Source of the DNA: a bacterium
GTDB lineage: Bacteria; Bacteroidota; Bacteroidia; Bacteroidales; Bacteroidaceae
Length of the DNA: 7,343 nt
Assembly: GCA_004562975.1 (NCBI GenBank)
Contig: SFQP01000109.1
Coordinates: 1 to 7,343, forward strand
Direction: 5' to 3'
This document shows positions 1-5,611 of this stretch, piece by piece. The notes below the pieces were generated by a model. The model was not told the DNA's origin and made no database searches. It worked only from the letters and a program-made list of their open reading frames with translations. The position numbers were made by a program, and so were the translations under genes. How positions within the stretch are numbered: position 1 is the stretch's first letter; every line of letters begins with the position of its first letter.

Positions 1-1392
1 TTGGGTACTTTCGCTATCCTCATGAATAGAACCATTAACATTAAGACCTTTTATCTTTGCTGCAGCATCGACAATTTCTTTTTCTGATTTATCAAGTTGT
101 CTATTGCTTGTAGTTGAAAATTCTTCTTCATATTGAAGCAGATTACTTTCTAGTCTTGCCTGAGCCATTCTTTTCCAATTTTCATTGAGTTCATACCAAT
201 TACCCTTCTGAAGGAAAGGTTTTTTAATAGGATCATAGACATACTTGACTTTTCTTGACGATTGCTCATCTACTTTAGTCTGCATATTTCCAGATTTATT
301 TTCTGACATACTACAATCTGCGAAATGGAGGTCTGCTTCGGCTTTTGAATTATTAGTGTAAGATTCCATCGCATCCAATGTGAGCCCCTTATCAAAAGTA
401 ATACATATTTCAATGGCACCCAATCCTCTCAGCATATCGCAGTACTCATTTACTTTTTCGAGAAAAAGAATCTCTTCAGATTGTTCCTGAGGTATATATG
501 TTGTACTAGAACTTGGATTCGCTATATACAGGGTATCATCTACGGGATGACCATAAGGAAACGATATTGTCGAAGGGATATTATTATTGCAATATACAAG
601 CGATGACTTCATATCGACTTTACCGAAACTATTGTCTGACATGACCATCAGAAATTTTCTCTGATTATATGGTTTCTCAATAATGCTATCCCATTGTCCA
701 TTACTTTTCATTCTGCATTCTGTTTCTTGTATGCAAGAATACAACTCACGTCTGTCTTCGGTAGTTGTACAATATACAAACGCAGCTATGTAGGCTTTCC
801 TTGCTTCTTCATTTAAGCCTTTTGCAAAATAATCGTCTGCAATACTTTTATGAATAATGGGGTAATGAAGGTCAAATTCTAATAATTCTTTTGCGAACTC
901 TGCTCGTTCAGAGCAAGTCTTACCTTTGAACATTTCTTTATAAGGATAATAGATAAGTTCTTTAATAAGACATGCAAGTTTATCGTAATATTCTCCTCCT
1001 TCAGAACCATAAAAAAAGTAATTAGTTGACAATTCTATTTCTTCCTTCTGGTCAGAAACAAACACAAAGCAACCTTTGTCATTGTAGTAAACATCAATAA
1101 CCTCGTCTAAATCAATATACCAACCATCCTTTCTTGAGTCTGTATAGTATATACGCCTATCAGTAAGAATAAGACCTTGATCTGAATCGTCCCACGGAGA
1201 AGTATCTCTAGAGAATAAAACCTTCTCATTTTCAGGTACACCAAAGTTATTACATAATAATTTTGCAGATGTATGCTTTGGCAGCGAACGTCTGTCTGAT
1301 CTATTAGGCAAATCAAACCAAGTACTAAGGCTTTTATTTCTCTCGAAATAGATAACTCTATATCTCAAGAGCATATATTTGATATTATTCAT
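1..1392 (-). CDS. Uncharacterised protein, 3' end cut by window edge; possible PH-like N-terminal region
   Basis: An open frame of 464 codons runs from an ATG at 1392 to the left edge without a stop, so the C-terminus is missing. I do not recognise the family. Residues 1-50 are basic. Residues 51-125 (GVPENEKVLF, then LILTDRRIYY, then WYIDLDEVIDVYY) alternate predicted strands in a pattern seen in bacterial PH/GRAM-like domains; this is a resemblance only. Residues 160-230 are helical and could be TPR-like (FAKGLNEEARKAY). Residues 255-335 are mixed alpha/beta, including LYIANP and LGAIEICITF. Residues 350-380 are polar and low in complexity, and residues 400-450 are charged and helical, possibly coiled coil. 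There is no signal peptide or membrane segment, so it is probably cytoplasmic. ATG1 is chosen because a -7-like element lies about 20 nt upstream; M7 is an alternative. Codon use is AT-rich, like the nitroreductase and unlike the genes to the right. The frame is secure; the function is unknown. Confidence 0.85.
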   Translation of the reverse strand, partial: MNNIKYMLLRYRVIYFERNKSLSTWFDLPNRSDRRSLPKHTSAKLLCNNFGVPENEKVLFSRDTSPWDDSDQGLILTDRRIYYTDSRKDGWYIDLDEVIDVYYNDKGCFVFVSDQKEEIELSTNYFFYGSEGGEYYDKLACLIKELIYYPYKEMFKGKTCSERAEFAKELLEFDLHYPIIHKSIADDYFAKGLNEEARKAYIAAFVYCTTTEDRRELYSCIQETECRMKSNGQWDSIIEKPYNQRKFLMVMSDNSFGKVDMKSSLVYCNNNIPSTISFPYGHPVDDTLYIANPSSSTTYIPQEQSEEILFLEKVNEYCDMLRGLGAIEICITFDKGLTLDAMESYTNNSKAEADLHFADCSMSENKSGNMQTKVDEQSSRKVKYVYDPIKKPFLQKGNWYELNENWKRMAQARLESNLLQYEEEFSTTSNRQLDKSEKEIVDAAAKIKGLNVNGSIHEDSESTQ

Positions 1393-1412
1393 ATTGATTG
1401 TTTTTTGGGATG

Positions 1413-1420
1413 CAAAATTA
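1413..1420 (-). promoter_or_regulatory. Candidate Bacteroidetes -7 promoter element
   Basis: Read on the minus strand this is TAATTTTG, an exact match to the Bacteroides sigma-ABfr -7 consensus TAnnTTTG. It ends about 20 nt before the ATG of the left-edge gene. I see no good TTTG -33 box at the usual distance upstream, so the call rests on the -7 match and its position. It would let the left-edge gene be transcribed apart from the nitroreductase. Confidence 0.4.
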
Positions 1421-1430
1421 TAGAGATAGT

Positions 1431-1447
1431 GTGCCTTTTAAGGGCAC
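1431..1447 (-). terminator. Small hairpin after the nitroreductase stop
   Basis: GTGCC and GGCAC form a 5-bp stem around a 7-nt AT-rich loop, 14 nt past the nitroreductase stop codon. No T-run follows directly on the minus strand. It may be a weak terminator or a 3'-end structure for the nitroreductase mRNA. It also lies just upstream of the candidate promoter of the next gene, so an operator is possible. The stem is short and could occur by chance. Confidence 0.25.
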
Positions 1448-1460
1448 TGTTGTTTATATT

Positions 1461-2144
1461 TTATTTCCATTCAAAATTTTCTTTTCCTACAGCAATCTCA
1501 AAGTGACACTTAGCAATACCTAAGTCCATCTTGGTATAGCCAATTAAAGAGAAACCTTTGCTGGCTTTCACTATGTGGCGGTTATTCTTTATTCCAACAT
1601 ACTCAAATGAGAACTTCTGCTGATTGACAGCTGTAGGTGCGAGCAGAACAGCTTCAATTCCCTTCTTGAACCAAGCTGGAGTGATGTCGCTTGCGTTACT
1701 TACTTGTTGAACGGTCTTCCGTTTGAGATTCCTGCCTGGATCATCACCATAACCGACGGCTATCATACAACAGAGCTTTTCATCATTACCTTTCTCGTAA
1801 GCCTCCTTGATGTTGTTGTATGTGAGACCCACCCAACAAGTATTGAGTCCAAGAGTCTGAGCAAGCAGAACTAATTGCTCACCATAGTAGCCGACACGCT
1901 CAGAGAGATCATCAGCTTTCTTGCCGACCATCGCGAAGTAATTGGTTACTCCGCTGAAGGTTCCATAAGCCATTTTACCCTTGAATGCCTTTGGCTCATT
2001 GGTAACAAGCTGAATGTGAAGATTACCGAGTTTGTTACATTCTTCAATCTTGGCTTGAAGGATGTCAATAATATCTTGTGATATGGGCTTGTCTATGTAT
2101 TTTCGCACACTATGGCGTGCTTCAATAGCTTCTTGTAGATTCAT
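1461..2144 (-). CDS. Nitroreductase family protein (TM1586-like)
   Basis: This 227-residue protein is a probable FMN-dependent NAD(P)H oxidoreductase of the nitroreductase fold; the physiological substrate is unknown. It opens with the typical N-terminal motif RHSVRKY (residues 10-16), whose Arg and Ser residues contact the FMN phosphate in this fold. A long central helix and strand (YYGEQLVLLAQTLGLNTCWVG, 86-106, listed here as YYGEQLVL to NTCWVG) and an IAVGYGDD segment (128-135) follow. The second half carries WFKKGIEAVLLAPTAVNQQ (158-176) and a DLGIAKCHFEIA helix (207-218). This arrangement, with RHSVRKY first and LAPTAxNQQ late, fits the PF14512 (TM1586) group better than classical NfsB. 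There is no signal peptide, so it should be cytosolic. The ATG at 2144 has an AGGA 4-7 nt upstream. It is flanked by an unknown gene and a composition boundary, so context does not reveal its role. The family is fairly sure; the substrate is not. Confidence 0.9.
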   Translation of the reverse strand: MNLQEAIEARHSVRKYIDKPISQDIIDILQAKIEECNKLGNLHIQLVTNEPKAFKGKMAYGTFSGVTNYFAMVGKKADDLSERVGYYGEQLVLLAQTLGLNTCWVGLTYNNIKEAYEKGNDEKLCCMIAVGYGDDPGRNLKRKTVQQVSNASDITPAWFKKGIEAVLLAPTAVNQQKFSFEYVGIKNNRHIVKASKGFSLIGYTKMDLGIAKCHFEIAVGKENFEWK

Positions 2145-2195
2145 TGTCCTAAAATCGTTATTTTGACTTCTGTTTCAATATTAGAAGCATTACGG

Positions 2196-2306
2196 TTACA
2201 CTTCTTTTTTATAAAGGCATTTTCCTTTCCTGTAGTGATTAGGAGATAGCCTCTTGATACCTTCAAATGCCGCTTGGTAGTCGTGACTTCGGTGCCGGGG
2301 TGGCAT
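2196..2306 (-). pseudogene. Possible gene remnant or chance small ORF across the composition boundary
   Basis: A 36-codon frame runs from an ATG at 2306 to TAA at 2196-2198. Its last 27 codons read YQAAFEGIKRLS then PNHYRKGKCLYKKEV and lie in AT-rich DNA, while its first codons lie in GC-rich DNA inside or beside the hairpin that follows the dehydrogenase gene. The protein-like tail could be the 3' end of a gene cut at the boundary. It also lies in frame just after the dehydrogenase TGA. Against this, a second minus-strand frame over the same stretch is open too and ends in a TGA overlapping the nitroreductase ATG, so openness alone proves little. I do not recognise a family. Confidence 0.2.
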
Positions 2307-2328
2307 GGGGCGGCGGAAAGGCCGCCCC
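2307..2328 (-). terminator. GC-rich hairpin just after the SDR gene
   Basis: On the minus strand GGGGCGGC and GCCGCCCC form a perfect 8-bp stem around the 6-nt loop CTTTCC. It starts 3 nt past the TGA of the dehydrogenase gene. No T-run follows (the next bases are ATGCCACC), so it is not a textbook intrinsic terminator. It may still stop transcription, or protect the mRNA 3' end. Its symmetry means it could act on both strands. Confidence 0.45.
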
Positions 2329-2330
2329 GG

Positions 2331-3110
2331 TCACTCCGTGCGGTAGGGATGGTTCAGGGCTTCGGCGATGCCTTCCAGACTGTCGGCGAAGCGGATGCCG
2401 TGGGCTGCGGCACGGGAGCAGTCCATCACCAGGTTGCGGGGCTGGGCGGCAAACCGCTCCTCGTCGGGCAGCAGCCAGCCGTCAGGTTCGGGCAGGCCCA
2501 TCAGCCGCGCCGCCTCCAGGTGGAGCGTATAGCTGTTGGCGCGGTTGCCGCAGCCGAAGTTGTAGATGCCGCCGGGCAGCGAGAGGGCCTGCTCCACTTG
2601 GCGCACCACCTCCCACACGTAGGTCACGCCCCGGAACTCGTGGGTGGCGGGCATCCATGTCAGGCGTAGCCCCACGGCATCGGGCAGGTTCCACCGCGCC
2701 CGCTGCTCGGCTTCCAGCTTGTGGCGGCCATAGAAATTGACCGGTTCGAGCGGTGCATCCTCGGCCAGCGGTCCGGCCAGCGGCGTGCCGTTGTACACCT
2801 GGTCGCTCGACATGAACACGAGCCGGGCACCCGTCAGTTTGCAAGCCTTGGCCAGCCTCACCGTGGCCTGCACGTTCACCCGGTGGGACTCCTCGGGGTG
2901 TTGTTCGCAGTACCATGTGTTGCTCAGCGCGGCACAGTGTATCACGGCCTCGGGCCGGTGTGCCTCCACGTAGGCCCTGACGGCCTCCTCGCGCGTCACG
3001 TTCAGTTCGCTGTGGGTGGGCAGCAGCAGGTCGTAGCGGTTGCGGAGGCTGTAGGCCAACCGGCTGCCCAGAAATCCGCTGGCACCCGTAATCATGATTT
3101 TTTTCTTCAT
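2331..3110 (-). CDS. RmlD-like NAD(P)-dependent SDR family oxidoreductase
   Basis: This 259-residue protein is an extended-type short-chain dehydrogenase, closest in pattern to dTDP-4-dehydrorhamnose reductase (RmlD, PF04321). The Rossmann nucleotide-binding loop GxxGxxG is G9-A-S-G12-F-L-G15. VIHCAAL (56-62) is the usual strand after the cofactor site. The catalytic residues are the Ser in SSDQVYNG (101-108) and the pair Y127/K131 in YGRHK, so the active site is intact. The C-terminal third (GIYNFGCGNRANSY, 181-194) is the substrate-binding part, and is where the match to true RmlD weakens. It is slightly shorter than typical RmlD (about 290 residues). There are no rmlA, rmlB or rmlC genes beside it, so rhamnose synthesis is not supported by context and the sugar nucleotide substrate is open. 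ATG 3110 directly precedes the KKKIMITGASG start expected of the fold; the upstream Shine-Dalgarno is weak. It is cytosolic. It is separated from the DUF6078-like gene by 222 bp of repeats. Confidence 0.88.
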   Translation of the reverse strand: MKKKIMITGASGFLGSRLAYSLRNRYDLLLPTHSELNVTREEAVRAYVEAHRPEAVIHCAALSNTWYCEQHPEESHRVNVQATVRLAKACKLTGARLVFMSSDQVYNGTPLAGPLAEDAPLEPVNFYGRHKLEAEQRARWNLPDAVGLRLTWMPATHEFRGVTYVWEVVRQVEQALSLPGGIYNFGCGNRANSYTLHLEAARLMGLPEPDGWLLPDEERFAAQPRNLVMDCSRAAAHGIRFADSLEGIAEALNHPYRTE

Positions 3111-3218
3111 CGTTTCAGTTGTATGGTCAGTTTCGGGTCGTGGCCGTCCGCCTTCCGCCGCGCGGTAGGGCCGGCTGTGGTTCGTCCCGGGGTTGGTGGC
3201 GGCAGTGCGGCGTATGTC

Positions 3219-3318
3219 GGGAGTATCCTCCGGGAGTACTGCAGTGCCCCATAGGGAGTACTGCGGTGCCCCGTAGGGAGTACTGCGGTATTCCTGCCGG
3301 GGGTACTCGGGTACTCCC
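3219..3318. repeat. 22-bp tandem repeat array with palindromic AGTACT cores and an inverted copy
   Basis: Three units start at 3232, 3254 and 3276, exactly 22 bp apart. Units 1 and 2 read GGGAGTACTGC, then A or G, then GTGCCCC, then A or G, then TA; unit 3 matches for about 15 bases and then diverges. A partial earlier copy (GGAGTATCC) starts at 3219. At 3311-3318 the core appears inverted as GTACTCCC, so any of the units can fold back on it as a hairpin. The array fills most of the gap between the stop of the DUF6078-like gene (3333) and the start of the dehydrogenase (3110). It might end transcription of the former or regulate the latter. The function is unknown. Confidence 0.85.
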
Positions 3319-3332
3319 CGGGGGTGTACGCG

Positions 3333-3767
3333 CTAATCCGCCCAGTTGAGTTGCTGTTCGTAGCTGTCGAAGGGCAGGTTGTCCGTTACGCCGGCCTTGA
3401 GCAGTGCTTGGCGCACCGTTTCCTGCTCCTTGGGCGGCAAGGCCAGCTCGCCGCGCCGCCGCATGAAGTAGCCGTTGCGTCCGAAGCGGGCCATACAGCA
3501 GTGGCGGAAGGTGGAGTACTGTTCGGGAAACATCTTTTTCTGCATGGACGCGAAGCCCCGGGCGTAGGTCACGGGTTGTGCGTTGCGGAAGTGCGGACAC
3601 GTGGCATCCTTCACGCACCGGGTGGGGTTCAGCAGGATGAGTGTGGCGCAGGTCTTTATCAGTTCCGCGTAGGCTATCTGATGCAGGCAACGGGATGCGC
3701 AGGGGCAGTCGGCGAGTTCACAAACGGGATAATTGACCGCGAGGGTCAGGTGGTCTTTCTTTGGCAT
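3333..3767 (-). CDS. DUF6078-like cysteine-rich protein
   Basis: This 144-residue protein resembles the small Bacteroidales proteins annotated as DUF6078, which have no established function. Nine cysteines are visible: C16, C21, C23, C27, C40, C51, C57, C90 and C91. The first four are spaced C-x4-C-x-C-x3-C and C51/C57 lie before PHFRN, which suggests a bound metal ion or iron-sulphur cluster; this is inference. The middle (YARGFASMQKKMFPEQYSTFRHCC, covering roughly 68-91) is the most distinctive part. RFGRNGYFMRRRGEL (94-108) is basic, and a short acidic tail ends NWAD. There is no signal peptide or membrane helix, so it should be cytosolic. ATG 3767 gives the natural start, MPKKDHLTLAVNYPVCEL. 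An overlapping minus-strand frame from 3690 to 3127 is a GC-driven shadow. The gene stands alone between a long gap and a repeat array. Confidence 0.8.
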   Translation of the reverse strand: MPKKDHLTLAVNYPVCELADCPCASRCLHQIAYAELIKTCATLILLNPTRCVKDATCPHFRNAQPVTYARGFASMQKKMFPEQYSTFRHCCMARFGRNGYFMRRRGELALPPKEQETVRQALLKAGVTDNLPFDSYEQQLNWAD

Positions 3768-4152
3768 AGCTTGGATGTCTTTAATAGTTTGAATGTTTTA
3801 AGTGGTGGTTTTGGGAATGTCGGTAGAATGTTTGGCGTGCAGGCCTTCCGTCGGTAGTGCGGCGGCCTGATTGTTTTTCGTAACGTGTCGGTTGTCGTGG
3901 ATGACCGCTGGTTGGGTGGTCAGCGATGGTTGCCGGTAGTGGATGGTGTGTGTGTTGTTCGCAGGAAACTTTCGTTTGTATTGCTGGAAACCGTTGTTTG
4001 TATGTTGCTGGCTGTTACGTTGTTCGTATGCATCTGCCTACGGGTGCAATATTAGGCATAATGTTTGAACCGACTCCCTTTTTCCCCCTCATTTTCTTCC
4101 ACTTCTCGCCTCCATCCCCCTTTTTGCGCCGCAAAGGCTGCCGCCGGGGCGG
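3768..4152. other. Gene-free gap upstream of the DUF6078-like gene
   Basis: I see no convincing gene here. A plus-strand frame (3926-4192) has a low-complexity translation that runs into the icd terminator, so I reject it. About 3860-4020 is G/T-rich on the plus strand and contains the direct repeat pair listed separately. At 4123-4135 TTTGCG-C-CGCAAA is a perfect 13-bp palindrome. The promoter of the DUF6078-like gene should lie in this gap on the minus strand, but I find no full TAnnTTTG match; TAATATTG near 4048 has one mismatch. Confidence 0.5.
3964..4011. repeat. Pair of imperfect direct repeats of about 24-26 bp
   Basis: Copy 1 (3964-3987) reads GGAAACTTTCGTTTGTA then TTGCTGG. Copy 2 (3986-4011) reads GGAAACCGTTGTTTGTATG then TTGCTGG. 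They share the GG at the join and differ at a few bases plus a 2-base insertion. GTTGTTCG also occurs on either side. The pair lies in the gap between icd and the DUF6078-like gene and may be a decaying duplication or a binding site. Confidence 0.6.
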
Positions 4153-4190
4153 AAAAAAGGCGCAACCGCCGGGGGAAGGGGGTTGCGCCT
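4153..4190 (-). terminator. Intrinsic (Rho-independent) terminator of icd
   Basis: On the minus strand AGGCGCAACC (4190-4181) pairs perfectly with GGTTGCGCCT (4167-4158) across a 13-nt C-rich loop, and six T residues (4158-4153) end the structure. It begins about 70 nt after the icd stop codon. On the plus strand no T-run follows, so the signal is directional. It should end the acn-icd transcript and isolate the DUF6078-like gene from it. Confidence 0.9.
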
Positions 4191-4261
4191 GATGCTGGAT
4201 GGCCGGTGAGGCTGAGGGGATATGGGGGTTGTGGGCTGCACTCCGGCAGCTCCGCGTGGGG

Positions 4262-5470
4262 TTAGGCCAGCCGGGCTTCGAGGTGACGGCGGATGGCTGC
4301 GAGGAAGTCGGCGGAGTTGACAGCGCGGGGGGTGAGGCCCTCCATGAGGTTCACCAGGTCCTTCGTCACCGTGCCCTCGTTGAGCGTGTCGAAGCAGGCG
4401 GCTTCGAGTTCCTGACCGAAGCGTACGAGGTCGGGCAGGCTGTCCAGCTCGCCGCGCTTCTTCAGCGCACCGCTCCAGGCGAAGATGGTGGCGATGGGGT
4501 TCGTGGAGGTTTCCTCGCCCTGGAGATATTTGTAGTAGTGGCGCGTCACGGTGCCGTGGGCGGCTTCGTATTCATATTTGCCGTCGGGCGATACGAGCAC
4601 GGAGGTCATCATGGCCAACGAACCGAAGGCGGTGGAAACCATGTCGCTCATCACGTCGCCGTCGTAGTTCTTGCAGGCCCAGATAAAGCCGCCATGGCTG
4701 CGGATGACGCGCGCCACGGCATCGTCGATGAGGGTGTAGAAGTAGGTCAGGCCGAGGCGTTCAAAGTCGGCCTTGTACTGCTGGAACACTTCGTCGAATA
4801 TTTCGCGGAAACGGGCATCGTATTTCTTGGAGATGGTGTCTTTGGTGGAGAACCACACGTCCTGCCGCGTGTCGACGGCGAATTTGAAGCAGGCGTGGGC
4901 AAAGGAGCTGATGGACTTGTCCGTGTTGTGCTGGCCCTGGAGCACGCCGGGGCCTTTGAACTCATGTACCACTACTTCCTCGTGCTGGCCGTTCACACCG
5001 TCGAAAATCAGGCGCGCGGTGCCCGGCTCATTGGCGCGGATTTCCACATTCTTGTACACGTCGCCGTAGGCGTGGCGGGCGATGGTGATGGGCTTTTCCC
5101 AGTTGCGCACGGCGGGTTTGATGGAGGGCAGGGTGATGGGTGCGCGGAACACGGTGCCGTCGAGGATGGAGCGGATGGTTCCGTTGGGGCTCTTCCACAT
5201 TTTGTGGAGGTTGTACTCCGTCATGCGCTGGGCGTTGGGGGTGATGGTGGCGCACTTCACTGCCACGCCCAGCCGCTTGGTGGCTTCGGCAGCTTCGACG
5301 GTGATGCGGTCCTCCGTCTTGTCGCGCTGGGGCAGCCCGAGATCGTAGTATTCGGTCTTCAGGTCGACGAAGGGCAATATCAGCTCGTCCTTGATCATCT
5401 TCCAGAGTATGCGGGTCATTTCGTCGCCGTCCATTTCGACGAGCGGGGTTGTCATTTTGATTTTTTCCAT
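4262..5470 (-). CDS. icd: NADP-dependent isocitrate dehydrogenase, homodimeric eukaryote-like type
   Basis: This 402-residue enzyme oxidises isocitrate to 2-oxoglutarate and CO2, making NADPH. It belongs to the group that includes human IDH1/IDH2, not the E. coli Icd type. The isocitrate-binding motif SPNGTIR is at 94-100 (S94, N96, R100), with R109 and R132 (in ARHAYGD) also in place; R132 and Y139 fall at the same numbers as in human IDH1. K210 in WFSTKDT matches human K212. The metal-binding aspartates are D249, D272 and D276 (LIDD and YDGDVMSD). The NADP-contacting stretch EAAHGTVTRH is at 302-311. No key residue is missing and the length is normal (about 400). ATG 5470 aligns with the family N-terminus; M6 is a less likely alternative start. 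It lies 141 bp downstream of acn on the same strand, with no clear terminator in between, and ends at a strong one. It supplies 2-oxoglutarate for glutamate, and NADPH, in the cytosol. Confidence 0.97.
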   Translation of the reverse strand: MEKIKMTTPLVEMDGDEMTRILWKMIKDELILPFVDLKTEYYDLGLPQRDKTEDRITVEAAEATKRLGVAVKCATITPNAQRMTEYNLHKMWKSPNGTIRSILDGTVFRAPITLPSIKPAVRNWEKPITIARHAYGDVYKNVEIRANEPGTARLIFDGVNGQHEEVVVHEFKGPGVLQGQHNTDKSISSFAHACFKFAVDTRQDVWFSTKDTISKKYDARFREIFDEVFQQYKADFERLGLTYFYTLIDDAVARVIRSHGGFIWACKNYDGDVMSDMVSTAFGSLAMMTSVLVSPDGKYEYEAAHGTVTRHYYKYLQGEETSTNPIATIFAWSGALKKRGELDSLPDLVRFGQELEAACFDTLNEGTVTKDLVNLMEGLTPRAVNSADFLAAIRRHLEARLA

Positions 5471-5507
5471 GGTAGTTGGTTGAAGTGGGGTTGTGGTTTG
5501 GGGGAGC

Positions 5508-5588
5508 TATAGATTTCTATAGTTTTCTATAGTTATCTATAGATTTCTATAGCTTTCTATAAAATTCTATAGCTCTCTATGATTATCT
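5508..5588. repeat. 10-bp tandem array of CTATAG palindromes between acn and icd
   Basis: About eight consecutive 10-bp units follow the plus-strand pattern TATAGNTTTC: TATAGATTTC, TATAGTTTTC, TATAGTTATC, TATAGATTTC, TATAGCTTTC, TATAAAATTC, TATAGCTCTC and TATGATTATC. The last units decay. CTATAG is itself a palindrome and recurs every 10 bp, roughly one helical turn, so all copies face the same side of the DNA. The array is very AT-rich inside GC-rich surroundings. It fills more than half of the 141-bp gap between the acn stop and the icd start. It could be a protein-binding array, a bend, or an mRNA element that separates expression of the two genes. No function can be assigned from sequence. 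Confidence 0.93.
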
Positions 5589-5611
5589 GAGGCTTTCAGT
5601 TTTTGGGCTTC

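Larger units (their letters stand above)
2145..2330. other. Intergenic gap between dehydrogenase and nitroreductase, containing the composition switch
   Basis: About 2281-2330 is GC-rich and holds the hairpin after the dehydrogenase. About 2145-2280 is AT-rich and leads into the nitroreductase. The likely nitroreductase promoter is in the AT-rich part. The best match to TAnnTTTG there is TAATATTG on the minus strand (2176-2183), with one mismatch and no clear -33 box, so I do not list it separately. Confidence 0.5.

Noticed and set aside
2267..2740. Plus-strand frames opposite the SDR gene
   Set aside because: R/G/P/A-rich antisense shadows of the dehydrogenase gene.
3127..3690. A 187-codon minus-strand frame overlapping the DUF6078-like gene
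   Set aside because: It is out of frame with the recognisable 144-residue protein, and its second half just translates the 22-bp repeat array. Composition is skewed to R, P, T and G.
3926..4192. An 88-codon plus-strand frame in the gap before icd
   Set aside because: Low-complexity translation that ends within the minus-strand icd terminator; no family resemblance.
4199..5512. A 437-codon plus-strand frame covering all of icd
   Set aside because: It is the antisense of a GC-rich gene whose codon choice removes stops on the other strand. Its translation is repetitive in G, V, A and H, and the minus strand gives a full isocitrate dehydrogenase with every active-site residue.
5508..5588. The 10-bp array as a CRISPR array
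   Set aside because: Units are 10 bp and contiguous, with no unique spacers of 25-40 bp.
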